Assembly (NCBI GenBank): GCA_017559955.1
Contig: JAFYPQ010000032.1
Span: 1-32,883, forward strand
DNA: 32,883 nucleotides
Direction: 5' to 3'
Source: Bacteroidales bacterium
Lineage (GTDB): Bacteria; Bacteroidota; Bacteroidia; Bacteroidales; G3-4614
Every line of letters starts with the position of its first letter. Position 1 is the stretch's first letter. A program made the translations under genes and the position numbers. Positions 16,620-25,118 of this stretch are shown piece by piece. The notes beneath the pieces were generated by a model. The model was given only the letters and a program-made list of their open reading frames with translations. It ran no database searches and was not told the DNA's origin.

Positions 16620-18077
16620 ATGAAAATCACAGAACTAAAACCACAAGCAATTTGGACAATCTTCGATGAGATAACTCAAGTTCCTCGTCCTTCAAAAAAA
16701 GAGGAGAAGATACGCCAATACTTAAAAGATTGGGCGGCTAAAAATAACATAGATGTAAAAGAAGACGAAGCAGGGAATATTCTTATGAGCAAACCTGCAA
16801 CTCCCGGGTGTGAAAATGCTCCTATATTAACTATGCAGGCACATATGGATATGGTATGTGAAAAGAATGGTGGTGTGGATTTTAACTTCGAAACCGACTC
16901 GATAAAGACCGTGATAGATGGCGAATGGGTTCGTGCCGAAGGTACAACACTTGGTGCAGATAACGGAATAGGTATGGCAGGAGCAATGGCAATACTTGTT
17001 GATGATACAATTAAACATGGTCCTTTAGAAGCTCTCTTTACTGTTGATGAGGAGACAGGACTTACAGGTGCTTTTGCTCTAAAAGAGGGTTTTATGCAAG
17101 GTAAATATCTTATAAACCTCGACTCGGAGGATGAAGGCGAAGTGTTTGTCGGATGTGCCGGAGGTGTTGATACAGTTGCAACATTACCATATACACTTGA
17201 GCAAGTCCCAGAAGGTTATCACTTCTTAAAGATATATGTAGAGGGACTTCGAGGAGGACACTCGGGTTGCGACATCCATTTAGGATTGGGTAACTCTATT
17301 AAGATATTAACACGTTTCTTGATGAAGTGGATGCGTAAAAACCCATTATATTTGGTTCGCTTTGAGGGCGGAAACCTTCGTAATGCAATTCCACGTGAGG
17401 CATCAGCAATTGTAGCAGTTCGCAAAGAGGACAAAGAACCAATAACCATCGAACTAAATATGTTTGCGGCAGAAGTTGCCAATGAGTTAAAAGGGGTTGA
17501 CGATAGCTTTAAAATGCGTTGGGAGACAACTGATTCTGCCGAGGCGATAGCTAAAGATACAGCAGCTAAATTAATAAATGCACTTAACGGATGCGTTCAA
17601 GGCGTAATGGCAATGAGCCGTGATATAGAGGGGTTGGTTGAAACATCGACAAACCTTGCATCGGTTAAAATGCCGGGAGATAATAAAATAGTTATATCAA
17701 CAAGTCAAAGAAGCAGTGTCGAGTCGGCAAAGTATGCAACAGCATTTAGTGTCGAGAGTATTTTCACTCTTGCAGGAGCTTCGGTAACACATAGTGAAGG
17801 ATATCCCGGATGGAAACCTAAAATGGACTCTTCGATTTTAAAAACAACAGTCGATACATACGAACAATTGTTTGGAGAGAAGCCTGCAATAAAAGCAATA
17901 CACGCAGGATTAGAGTGTGGATTGTTCTTAGAAAAATATCCATACTTAGAGATGGTATCGTTTGGTCCGACACTACGTGGAGTGCACTCTCCTGATGAGA
18001 AAATGCATATACCTGCCGTGGCAAACTTTTACAAACATTTGGTTGCAATAATAGAAAAAGTAGCAGAGGAAAAGTAA
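16620..18077 (+). CDS. pepD: Aminoacyl-histidine dipeptidase (peptidase D, M20C)
   Basis: A cytoplasmic di-zinc metallopeptidase that cleaves Xaa-His and other dipeptides. The 485-residue length is standard. Visible motifs in order: QAHMDMVCEKN with His75 and Asp77; GADNGIGMA with bridging Asp114; DEETGLTGA with Glu144 (catalytic base) and Glu145; NLDSEDEGE with a metal Asp; GGHSGCDIHLGLGN at the start of the lid domain; and the C-terminal RGVHSPDEKMHI with the last metal His. All ligands appear intact. Its stop is 1 nt before the DUF59 gene, so the two are translationally close, and lpxH follows. Confidence 0.95.
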   Translation: MKITELKPQAIWTIFDEITQVPRPSKKEEKIRQYLKDWAAKNNIDVKEDEAGNILMSKPATPGCENAPILTMQAHMDMVCEKNGGVDFNFETDSIKTVIDGEWVRAEGTTLGADNGIGMAGAMAILVDDTIKHGPLEALFTVDEETGLTGAFALKEGFMQGKYLINLDSEDEGEVFVGCAGGVDTVATLPYTLEQVPEGYHFLKIYVEGLRGGHSGCDIHLGLGNSIKILTRFLMKWMRKNPLYLVRFEGGNLRNAIPREASAIVAVRKEDKEPITIELNMFAAEVANELKGVDDSFKMRWETTDSAEAIAKDTAAKLINALNGCVQGVMAMSRDIEGLVETSTNLASVKMPGDNKIVISTSQRSSVESAKYATAFSVESIFTLAGASVTHSEGYPGWKPKMDSSILKTTVDTYEQLFGEKPAIKAIHAGLECGLFLEKYPYLEMVSFGPTLRGVHSPDEKMHIPAVANFYKHLVAIIEKVAEEK

Positions 18078-18078
18078 T

Positions 18079-18396
18079 ATGTTACAACAAGAGCCAACAT
18101 TGGAAGAGAAGGTCGTAAAGATGCTTCGCACCGTTTACGACCCCGAAATTCCTGTAAATATATACGATTTAGGTTTGATATACCTTATCGATTTTGACGA
18201 GGAGAATAATTTAAAAGTGGAGATGACATTTACAGCCCCGAATTGTCCTGCGGCAGAATATATCTTAGAGGATGTAAGAATGAAGCTTGAAGGCATTGAG
18301 GGGGTAAAGAGTCTCGATTTACAGGTAGTCTTTGAACCTGAGTGGAATAAAGATATGATGAGCGAGGAGGCAAAACTCGATTTAGGATTTTTGTAG
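18079..18396 (+). CDS. MIP18/DUF59 family iron-sulphur assembly protein (SufT-like)
   Basis: 105 residues of the DUF59 (MIP18) family, which helps load Fe-S clusters onto target proteins (SufT, PaaD-like). The family signature VYDPEIPVNIYDLGLIY is near the N-terminus and FTAPNCPAAEYI carries the conserved Cys (about residue 56). It starts 1 nt after the pepD stop and is 29 nt before lpxH, with no suf genes beside it. The name SufT is plausible, but the carrier partner cannot be told from here. Confidence 0.85.
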   Translation: MLQQEPTLEEKVVKMLRTVYDPEIPVNIYDLGLIYLIDFDEENNLKVEMTFTAPNCPAAEYILEDVRMKLEGIEGVKSLDLQVVFEPEWNKDMMSEEAKLDLGFL

Positions 18397-18425
18397 AAAT
18401 TACAAAACTCCGATATTAAACAAGA

Positions 18426-19172
18426 ATGATGGATAAGAAAATATATTTTATATCTGATTTGCATTTAGGAGCCAAAACGCTCAAATCTCCCCAAAATGCA
18501 GAAAAACGTGTAGTGGCGTGGCTCGACTCTGTAAAAGAGTCGGCCTCTGCCATATATCTTCTTGGTGATATATTAGACTATTGGTTTGAGTATCGCTGTG
18601 TAGTCCCTCGTGGATTTACACGCTTCTTTGGTAAGATTGCCGAGCTAACCGATAGAGGAGTAGAGGTGCATTGGTTTATTGGGAATCATGATATATGGAT
18701 ATTTGATTATCTGCCTACGGAGTTAGGAGTAATAGTTCATAAAGAGTCGTATATGGCAGAGCTATGTGGTAAACGTTTTTATATGGGTCATGGCGACGGA
18801 GAGGGCAAACGCCCTTTGGGCTATTTGTTTATCCGTTGGCTATTCCGTAATAAGTTGTGCCAAAAGCTCTACTCGGCAATTCATCCATGGTGGACAGTGC
18901 CATTTGCATATGGTTGGTCATCGAACAGTCGCAAAGCAGGCGGATATACTCCGAAATTCGGAAACGACGAAAGCAATCCTCTTGTAGTATGGGCGACGGA
19001 GTTTAATGCTGCCGCAACCGACAAGATAGACTATTTCGTTTTCGGGCATCAGCACCTATTGTTTAAACGCCCCCTTAATAGTGGGGGAGAGATAGTGCTT
19101 ACCGGAGATTGGATAAACCATAACTCTTACATTGAGTTTGATGGAGAGAAACTTGAATTAAAGCAATATTAA
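18426..19172 (+). CDS. lpxH: UDP-2,3-diacylglucosamine diphosphatase (LpxH-type)
   Basis: Cleaves UDP-2,3-diacylglucosamine to lipid X and UMP in lipid A synthesis, a peripheral enzyme at the inner membrane. It is a 248-residue calcineurin-like phosphoesterase with a complete metal set: SDLHLG (Asp11, His13), LLGDILDYWFEY (Asp48), FIGNHDIW (Asn87, His88), GHGDG (His122) and the terminal FGHQH. The WFEY motif and loop content are typical of the LpxH branch rather than LpxI or LpxG. Two consecutive ATGs start the gene; the first is taken. It ends at the terminator at 19171-19196. Confidence 0.9.
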   Translation: MMDKKIYFISDLHLGAKTLKSPQNAEKRVVAWLDSVKESASAIYLLGDILDYWFEYRCVVPRGFTRFFGKIAELTDRGVEVHWFIGNHDIWIFDYLPTELGVIVHKESYMAELCGKRFYMGHGDGEGKRPLGYLFIRWLFRNKLCQKLYSAIHPWWTVPFAYGWSSNSRKAGGYTPKFGNDESNPLVVWATEFNAAATDKIDYFVFGHQHLLFKRPLNSGGEIVLTGDWINHNSYIEFDGEKLELKQY

Positions 19173-19196
19173 AAAACAGGCTTTTGCCTGTTTTTT
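19171..19196. terminator. Bidirectional terminator between lpxH and xseB
   Basis: A perfect 11-bp stem AAAAAACAGGC / GCCTGTTTTTT around TTTT, with A and T runs at each side. It begins at the lpxH stop codon. Confidence 0.92.
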
Positions 19197-19216
19197 AATA
19201 TTATAACATCGTTATT

Positions 19217-19420
19217 CTACTCCCCGTCAATGCTCTCTAAAAGTTTTTTAACCTCTTCGTCAGTTTGTGTAAGATGTGTTTTACAAAACTTAATAAGTTC
19301 AACACTACGCTGGGCATAACCTTTTAGTTCGTCAATCTTACACTTGTCGCTTTGTAGCATTGTAACAATATTCTCAAGTTCTTCAACAGCCTCGCTGTAA
19401 CTCTTTATACTACTATCCAT
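19217..19420 (-). CDS. xseB: Exonuclease VII small subunit
   Basis: 67 residues of the XseB fold: two antiparallel amphipathic helices (about 5-25 and 30-60), with the characteristic SYSEAVEELENIV and GYAQRSVELIKFC. It forms the multi-copy arm of the exonuclease VII complex with XseA, degrading single-stranded DNA from both ends in the cytoplasm. It is 13 nt downstream of xseA and is the last gene of the mnmA operon. Confidence 0.93.
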   Translation of the reverse strand: MDSSIKSYSEAVEELENIVTMLQSDKCKIDELKGYAQRSVELIKFCKTHLTQTDEEVKKLLESIDGE

Positions 19421-19433
19421 ATCTTGTTTTTAT

Positions 19434-20735
19434 TTATAAATTCTTTACTACTGCATCAATTTCGCCGTCGGTAAAAATAACCTTTATATTGTCATTCTCT
19501 TTAACTTCTGTTACGCTTTTAATAGGGTATCCGTCTTTAACCGAAATGGAGTATCCCCGTTTTAAAATCTTATCGGGCGAAAGGAGATCGATGTTGGTTG
19601 CTATGTTTGTTATGCGATTTTCTTCTCGCTCAATGGACCTTTGAAAATTACTTTTCAGAGTGGCAAACGAAGTTGCAACCTTTATCCGCTCGTTGCTTAC
19701 TTTTCTTTGAAGTTCCATTACTACTCGGCTTTGTCGTTGAGATAACAAACCTTTTTCTCTCTCTAATTTATTGGTAATTAAAGCAGGGGCTTTATTCTCA
19801 ATGGTCGATAGCTTTAACTTCGCATCATTTAAAAGATTTTTAATCCTATCTATAATCTCCCCGCTCAGTTCATTTATGTATCCGTCGCTTGATACAATCG
19901 ACGAAATTAAAAACTCAGCAACAGCGGTAGGGGTTTTAACACTTTTGTATGCAACATAGTCCAAAACTGTGGTATCACGTTCGTGCCCGATACCTACGAT
20001 GACGGGTAACGGAAATTGAGTAATATTTAGGGCAAGCTCGTAATCGTCAAAGCAGTTGAGTTCTGAAGTAGCACCACCACCCCTGATAATCACCACGCAA
20101 TCGAACATATTTGCATTATCATATATCCGATTAAGGGCTGCAATAATACTTTCAGCCGATTGTTCGCCCTGCATAAGTGCTTTAAACAGTATCGGATAAA
20201 AAACGTATCCTTGAGAGTTGTTTTCTATTTGATTGCAAAAATCTCCAAATCCGGCAGCGGTAGCCGACGAAATGACGGCAATTTTTTGAGGAATGGCTGA
20301 AAGCGTAAGACTTTTATTATCATTGATTACCCCCTCTTCTGAGAGACGATTAAGAATTTGTGTGCGACGCATAGCCATATCGCCTATGGTGTATGCTGGG
20401 TCGATATCCCACACCGTCAGAGAGTAGTGGTAAAGAGGGTCGAAACTAACCTTTACCGTAATCAAAATCTTAATACCGGCTTTAAGAGTAATACCGGTTG
20501 AGTATTCAAAGAAAGGTTGTAGCTTGCGAAAGGTTGCAGCCCATATATTTGCACGAGCCTTAGCAACGGTGTTGCCTTGATCATCTTTCTCAACAAGCTC
20601 CATATAGCAGTGTCCCGAGCTGTTAACTCTCAGTTCGCTAATCTCTGCTGCCACTTTGTATTGCTTTTGGAAAGCATTTCCAACAACAATACTCAGCATA
20701 TTATTTAGTTCATATAGCGTAATATTCTCAGCCAT
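19434..20735 (-). CDS. xseA: Exonuclease VII large subunit
   Basis: The catalytic subunit of exonuclease VII. At 433 residues it has the expected length. The N-terminal OB fold (about 5-110) is followed by the catalytic core with IAVISSATAAGFGDF, the hallmark VVIIRGGGATSELNCFDD and GIGHERDTTVLDYVA, then a long coiled coil (about 280-390) and the C-terminal RGYSISVKDG segment. xseB follows after 13 nt. Its ATG lies 1 nt after the stop of the subtilase gene, which suggests translational coupling. Confidence 0.96.
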   Translation of the reverse strand: MAENITLYELNNMLSIVVGNAFQKQYKVAAEISELRVNSSGHCYMELVEKDDQGNTVAKARANIWAATFRKLQPFFEYSTGITLKAGIKILITVKVSFDPLYHYSLTVWDIDPAYTIGDMAMRRTQILNRLSEEGVINDNKSLTLSAIPQKIAVISSATAAGFGDFCNQIENNSQGYVFYPILFKALMQGEQSAESIIAALNRIYDNANMFDCVVIIRGGGATSELNCFDDYELALNITQFPLPVIVGIGHERDTTVLDYVAYKSVKTPTAVAEFLISSIVSSDGYINELSGEIIDRIKNLLNDAKLKLSTIENKAPALITNKLEREKGLLSQRQSRVVMELQRKVSNERIKVATSFATLKSNFQRSIEREENRITNIATNIDLLSPDKILKRGYSISVKDGYPIKSVTEVKENDNIKVIFTDGEIDAVVKNL

Positions 20736-20736
20736 T

Positions 20737-21909
20737 TTAATAACTCTTTTTTATAGCAATAGCTCCCGTAACTGCTGGGGCTGCAAACGATGTACCATAA
20801 GCGCTCATAATCTTGCCACTGCCATCTATTATCGGAACGTCTTCGGCAAGAGCCCTCGTTTTTGGGGCAACATATTTGCCACGAATAAACTCTTTCGATG
20901 TAAAATCTGCAAGTCGTCCACGTTTGTCCACGCCACCAACAGCAATAACGCCATTGGCATCGGCAGGGTGAGTAAATCCGGCATTACCTTTGTTGCCACA
21001 ACTAGAAACAATGACAATGCCCTTGTTTGAAGCAATCTCCGAAGCAATGCACGAAACTGCAGTAATATCACCTACCTGTTCGTAGCCTAACGATACATTC
21101 ACAATGTCAACCCCAATGCTGTCGGCAATCTCCAGCCCCCTAACAAAAAAATCCTCTTCGTACGGAGTCTCAATGCTAATATCCTCTGTGCGAATAAGAG
21201 CATAATCGCTTTCGGGAGCAACTCCAACAAATTCACCCTTACGGTTTGCAAGCATGATTGACAAAACGGCCGTTCCGTGGTCATCTTCACTATAAATATC
21301 CCCTTCAGGGTTAACCACATCACAAGTAAACTTAATTCTGTTTAAATCAAACCATTGGTTAAGTGTGTCAACTCCACCAAAACCATCGTCAAGCACAGCA
21401 ATAAAAACGCCGTTGCCCCAATGCCCTTTTTTGTGCATACGTGTAACGTCAGCACTCTTTGATAAGGGTTGAGCCACACCATATAGAGGGTGGAGATTTA
21501 TATCCCCAAAATTATAAAAATCCGATTTTGTACTCTTTCTAATATCATCGCCTTTCGAAAGAATTTCAATCCTCTCAACAAAAGGCATAAATTCAATCTC
21601 TCCAACCTTGGCAGAGTCGCACTCAACAACCAATGTGTTTAGCCAGTTAGAGTGGCACACTTCTCGTTTGGCAACCGACATAACCCTCTCTCTATACAAT
21701 TTCGAAACAGGAAGGTCGCAAACCGAAAAAACTATATCATCTCTCTTATGTCTCTCAATCGCTCTTTGGCTCAAAAACTCTTCGGGGTGAAGAAGCGAAA
21801 ATTCACACCCCTCCTTGTCCGAAAGCCATACCCTTAAGGTAAATAACTCCTCTGCGCACAAGCTAAAGCACCAAATGGAGAGAATAAGAGAAGTAAAAAA
21901 TCTTAGCAT
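20737..21909 (-). CDS. Secreted subtilase (peptidase S8), C-terminally shortened
   Basis: 390 residues with a signal peptide (LILSIWCFSLCAEE, cleavage near 19), a propeptide-like region (about 20-150) and an S8 domain. The triad is complete: Asp174 in IAVLDDGFGG, His211 in DDHGTAV, Ser374 in YGTSFAAP, with oxyanion Asn306 in SSCGNKGN. The protein stops only 16 residues after Ser374, where most subtilases continue with another helix and strand and, in Bacteroidetes, often a sorting domain. The stop codon sits 1 nt before xseA, so the 3' end may have been trimmed when the operon compacted. Its start overlaps the mnmA stop by 7 nt. It is predicted periplasmic or secreted; activity is uncertain. 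Confidence 0.88.
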   Translation of the reverse strand: MLRFFTSLILSIWCFSLCAEELFTLRVWLSDKEGCEFSLLHPEEFLSQRAIERHKRDDIVFSVCDLPVSKLYRERVMSVAKREVCHSNWLNTLVVECDSAKVGEIEFMPFVERIEILSKGDDIRKSTKSDFYNFGDINLHPLYGVAQPLSKSADVTRMHKKGHWGNGVFIAVLDDGFGGVDTLNQWFDLNRIKFTCDVVNPEGDIYSEDDHGTAVLSIMLANRKGEFVGVAPESDYALIRTEDISIETPYEEDFFVRGLEIADSIGVDIVNVSLGYEQVGDITAVSCIASEIASNKGIVIVSSCGNKGNAGFTHPADANGVIAVGGVDKRGRLADFTSKEFIRGKYVAPKTRALAEDVPIIDGSGKIMSAYGTSFAAPAVTGAIAIKKSY

Positions 21910-22988
21910 ACAATTTCATGTTCCGATAGTGGCGACTCAATAAAACCACCACCAACAACCCTGTTCCCAATATAGAATACAGCCGATTGCCCTGGGGCAA
22001 CAGCCGAGGCCGAACTATTTAGAATAACCTTCATACCTTTTTCATCTGAGACCAAACACCTGACACCATACGGAGTGCCACGATATCTGATGCGTACAAC
22101 CAACTCGGGCGACGACATCAAACTCTCATCAACAAACTTGCAAGAACTCAAACGCATACCATTGCATAAAAGCTCATCTTCAAAACCAAGCTTAACAGTA
22201 TTTTTCAATGGATTTATTTTTGTAACATAAGCAGGGCGTCCCAAAGCTATTTCAAGACCTTTTCTCTGTCCTATGGTATAGAAAGGGAAACCTTTATGTT
22301 GGCCCAATCTTTTCCCTATTTTATCAACAAAAAAACCGCCTGAGTAACGTTCGTCAATACCATCTACATTCTCACGGAGGAAGGTGCGATAATCTTTCTC
22401 TATAAAGCAAATCTCCATGCTCTCGCTCTTGTCGGCACTAGCCGCAAAGCCACGTTCACGCATCATCTCTTTGACCTCACGTTTAACCAATTTGCCCAAC
22501 GGAAAAACCGTGCGGGAGAGTTGCTCTTGAGTCAAGCCCCAAAGAAAATACGATTGGTCTTTACTATCATCTCCACCCTCTTCAATAAAGAAATAACCAT
22601 TATCTTCAACAATATTCACGTAGTGTCCCGTAGCAATCTTTTCGCACCCAAGAGAGTCGGCACACTCAAGCAGAGCTCTCCATTTAAAACCGGGGTTGCA
22701 TACAACACAAGGGTTTGGGGTTCTACCACTCATATACTCGTTAATAAACGATGCAATAACCCCCTCTTTAAACTCTTTGCGAATATCAATGGTATGGTGC
22801 TCAATACCCAAACGTTCAGCCAAGTTACGTGCATCAGTAATAAACGAAGGCTCTTCGTCGCTTTCGCCACGCTCCCACATACGAAGAGTAGCACCAACAA
22901 CCTCATAACCTTGCTCTTGTAGCAAAATACAAACAGCCGAGCTGTCCACTCCGCCACTCATGCCAACCAAAATTCTCTTGTTGCTCAT
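21903..22988 (-). CDS. mnmA: tRNA-specific 2-thiouridylase MnmA
   Basis: Adds sulphur to C2 of the wobble uridine (U34) of Lys, Glu and Gln tRNAs. A 361-residue cytoplasmic ATP-pyrophosphatase with PP-loop GMSGGVDSSA (9-18), the nucleophilic Cys94 in TPNPCVVCN and persulphide-type Cys194 in MEICFIEKDY, and the tRNA-recognition and C-terminal barrel regions (GQHKGFPFYTIGQRKGL). It is the first gene of a four-gene operon with the subtilase, xseA and xseB. A possible promoter is TATTTTCG (23015-23008, minus strand), without a strong -33 partner. Confidence 0.96.
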   Translation of the reverse strand: MSNKRILVGMSGGVDSSAVCILLQEQGYEVVGATLRMWERGESDEEPSFITDARNLAERLGIEHHTIDIRKEFKEGVIASFINEYMSGRTPNPCVVCNPGFKWRALLECADSLGCEKIATGHYVNIVEDNGYFFIEEGGDDSKDQSYFLWGLTQEQLSRTVFPLGKLVKREVKEMMRERGFAASADKSESMEICFIEKDYRTFLRENVDGIDERYSGGFFVDKIGKRLGQHKGFPFYTIGQRKGLEIALGRPAYVTKINPLKNTVKLGFEDELLCNGMRLSSCKFVDESLMSSPELVVRIRYRGTPYGVRCLVSDEKGMKVILNSSASAVAPGQSAVFYIGNRVVGGGFIESPLSEHEIVC

Positions 22989-23097
22989 AATCTAAAATTC
23001 ACGAATACGAAAATACAATAAAAATACCCTTTCCCGAAACTTTTTAATAAATATTATCTTTATACGGTTATAATTCGTATTATATAATTATAATTAG

Positions 23098-23105
23098 TAT
23101 ATTTG
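23098..23105 (+). promoter_or_regulatory. -7 element for the carboxyspermidine dehydrogenase gene
   Basis: TATATTTG is an exact match to TAnnTTTG, 53 nt before the ATG. The -33 region has only a weak TTCG. Confidence 0.5.
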
Positions 23106-23158
23106 TCCCTAGTTTAAAAAGAAAATTACTAACCAAAATTATAAAAAACGAGATTGCA

Positions 23159-24355
23159 ATGGCAAGAGTATTAGTTATTGGAGCAGGCGGTGTCAGCACC
23201 GTAGCAGTGAAAAAAATGGCGATGAATGCCGATGTCTTTACCGATATTATGTTGGCAAGCCGCACCAAAAGCAAATGCGATAAGATAGCAGCAGACATCA
23301 AAAACATTAAAATTCAAACAGCGCAAGTTGATGCAGACAATGTTTCAGAGTTGGTGGCACTATTCAATGAGTTTAAACCCGAATTGGTAGTAAACTTGGC
23401 ACTTCCATACCAAGACCTTACAATCATGGACGCATGTTTGGAGTATGGCGTAAGTTATTTGGATACAGCAAACTATGAACCATTAGACGAAGCAAAATAT
23501 CAATATAGCTGGCAATGGGCATACAAACAACGTTTCGAGGAGGCAGGTCTGACAGCAATTCTAGGTTGTGGATTTGACCCGGGAGTAACAGGCGTATACA
23601 CAGCATATGCTGCAAAACACCACTTCAGCGAAATACAATATCTTGATATTGTTGACTGCAATGCAGGAGATCACCATAAAGCATTTGCAACAAACTTCAA
23701 TCCCGAGATTAATATTCGTGAAATCACTCAACGTGGAAAATACTATGAGAATGGCGAGTGGAAAGAGACAGATCCTCTATCAGTACACCAACCATTGAAC
23801 TATCCCGAGGTAGGACCACGTGAATCATATTTGATGTACCACGAGGAGTTGGAGAGTTTGGTTAAAAACTTCCCATCAATCAAACGTGCACGTTTTTGGA
23901 TGACATTCGGACAAGAGTATCTAACACACCTTCGAGTAATCCAAAACATAGGAATGGATAGCATCAAACCAATAATGTATAACGGAGTAGAGATTGTACC
24001 TATTCAATTCTTGAAAGCCGTGTTGCCTAACCCCGGAGACCTTGGTGAGAACTACACAGGACAAACATCAATCGGTTGTCGCATAAAAGGACTTGACAAA
24101 GAGGGTAAAGATATAACTTACTACGTATATAACAACTGTAGCCACGAGGAGGCATATCGTGAAACAGGAGCACAAGGAGTAAGCTACACAACAGGAGTAC
24201 CTGCAATGATTGGAGCAAAAATGTTCTTGAAAGGCGAGTGGCGTAAACCTGGAGTATGGAATGTAGAGGAGTTCAATCCCGATCCATTTATGAAAGAGCT
24301 AAACGAGCAAGGATTACCTTGGCACGAAATGTTTAATGTAGATTTAGAACTATAA
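23159..24355 (+). CDS. Carboxynorspermidine/carboxyspermidine dehydrogenase (saccharopine dehydrogenase family)
   Basis: A 398-residue saccharopine-dehydrogenase-like reductase, starting with a Rossmann nucleotide-binding loop (VLVIGAGGVSTV) and containing ILGCGFDPGVTGVYTAYA, NAGDHH and the end motif WNVEEFNPDPFM. These features and the length match carboxynorspermidine dehydrogenase, which condenses aspartate semialdehyde with putrescine or diaminopropane using NADPH in the alternative spermidine pathway of Bacteroidales and Vibrio, rather than lysine-pathway saccharopine dehydrogenase. The decarboxylase partner (NspC) is not in the window. A peroxiredoxin gene follows after 2 nt. Substrate preference (spermidine against norspermidine) cannot be decided from sequence. 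Confidence 0.88.
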   Translation: MARVLVIGAGGVSTVAVKKMAMNADVFTDIMLASRTKSKCDKIAADIKNIKIQTAQVDADNVSELVALFNEFKPELVVNLALPYQDLTIMDACLEYGVSYLDTANYEPLDEAKYQYSWQWAYKQRFEEAGLTAILGCGFDPGVTGVYTAYAAKHHFSEIQYLDIVDCNAGDHHKAFATNFNPEINIREITQRGKYYENGEWKETDPLSVHQPLNYPEVGPRESYLMYHEELESLVKNFPSIKRARFWMTFGQEYLTHLRVIQNIGMDSIKPIMYNGVEIVPIQFLKAVLPNPGDLGENYTGQTSIGCRIKGLDKEGKDITYYVYNNCSHEEAYRETGAQGVSYTTGVPAMIGAKMFLKGEWRKPGVWNVEEFNPDPFMKELNEQGLPWHEMFNVDLEL

Positions 24356-24357
24356 AA

Positions 24358-24804
24358 ATGAACATAGGAGATAAAGCTCCCGACTTTTTAGGACTAGACC
24401 AAGAGGGCAATGAGGTGCGTTTAAGCAACTATCCCGGTAAAAAAGTAGCCCTCTACTTCTATCCAAAAGACAACACATCGGGTTGTACAGCCGAAGCGTG
24501 TTCATTGCGTGACGGGTATGCACAACTCCTCTCTGCAGGCTACCAAGTAATAGGGGTGAGCAAAGATAGTGCAAAGTCGCACCAAGGCTTTATAGCAAAG
24601 CACTCATTGCCATTTCCTCTAATTGCCGATACCGACACCCAATTGCAACAACAATTCGGTGTGTGGGCAGAGAAAAAGCTATATGGAAGAACCTATATGG
24701 GAACACTCCGACAAACATTTATTATAGATGCAGATACAGCAGTAGTTGAACGAGTAATAGAGAAGGTAAAAACATCCGACTCGGCAAATCAAATACTTTC
24801 ATAG
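24358..24804 (+). CDS. bcp: Bcp/PrxQ-type thiol peroxidase
   Basis: A 148-residue atypical two-Cys peroxiredoxin that reduces hydrogen and organic peroxides, regenerated by thioredoxin. The active site DNTSGCTAEACSLRD holds the peroxidatic Cys43 and resolving Cys48 five residues apart, as in BCP. GKKVALYFYPK and the conserved GVSKDS and GTLRQTFIID segments fit as well. It starts 2 nt after the polyamine dehydrogenase and ends at the terminator at 24830-24863, so the two genes form an operon. It is cytoplasmic. Confidence 0.95.
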   Translation: MNIGDKAPDFLGLDQEGNEVRLSNYPGKKVALYFYPKDNTSGCTAEACSLRDGYAQLLSAGYQVIGVSKDSAKSHQGFIAKHSLPFPLIADTDTQLQQQFGVWAEKKLYGRTYMGTLRQTFIIDADTAVVERVIEKVKTSDSANQILS

Positions 24805-24829
24805 ACCATCACAATAGAGCATATACTTT

Positions 24830-24863
24830 AAGAGCGTACAAGCATAGCTGTACGCTCTTTTTT
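24830..24863 (+). terminator. Intrinsic terminator after bcp
   Basis: A perfect 11-bp stem (AAGAGCGTACA 24830-24840 with TGTACGCTCTT 24849-24859), 8-nt loop, T-run to 24862. Confidence 0.93.
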
Positions 24864-24899
24864 GTATAATTATAACACAATCTCTCAGAAACTAAAATC

Positions 24900-24907
24900 T
24901 ATTTTTG
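24900..24907 (+). promoter_or_regulatory. -7-like element of cassette copy 1
   Basis: TATTTTTG matches TAnnTTTG and is conserved in copy 2 (25910-25917). No -33 TTG lies at the right distance. Confidence 0.35.
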
Positions 24908-24927
24908 CCAATAAAAAATAGGTAGAT

Positions 24928-25079
24928 ATGAAAAATAATAATTTGCTAAAGGATTCCAAGATTTGGATTTATACAAAGAAATAGGAGTATCTCTTCCTCG
25001 TGAGAAAAGCAATCACGATACCAGACCATTTGACGATTCTATTTCTCCTGAATATCTATTGCATATCTTAAAAAAATAA
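24928..25079 (+). pseudogene. Frame-shifted small leader ORF, copy 1
   Basis: An ATG at 24928 with a good upstream AGGTAG starts a frame beginning MKNNNLLKDSK that stops at 24982-24984. From about 24958 a different frame (+2) carries a peptide LDLYKEIG.SLP.EKSNHD and SPEYLLHIL, which is the one conserved with copy 2 up to the stop at 25077-25079. The start-frame half and the second-frame half are each conserved between copies. So either the ancestor was already frameshifted before duplication, or a programmed frameshift joins them into a peptide of about 49 residues. Confidence 0.4.
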
Positions 25080-25118
25080 GATACTTTTATCCCCATATAT
25101 TATATAAATTACATAATT

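Larger units (their letters stand above)
24899..25091 (+). repeat. Duplicated promoter/leader module, copy 1
   Basis: By eye nearly all of this 193-nt stretch matches 25909-26105, with a 4-nt length difference near the Shine-Dalgarno-like spacer. Similarity begins a little earlier (tataattata at about 24865 and 25875). It ends in gatacttttatc, 27 nt before the first secreted-protein gene. Confidence 0.92.

Noticed and set aside
23159..24355. Lysine-pathway saccharopine dehydrogenase
   Set aside because: Length and motifs fit carboxy(nor)spermidine dehydrogenase, and Bacteroidales make lysine by the diaminopimelate route.
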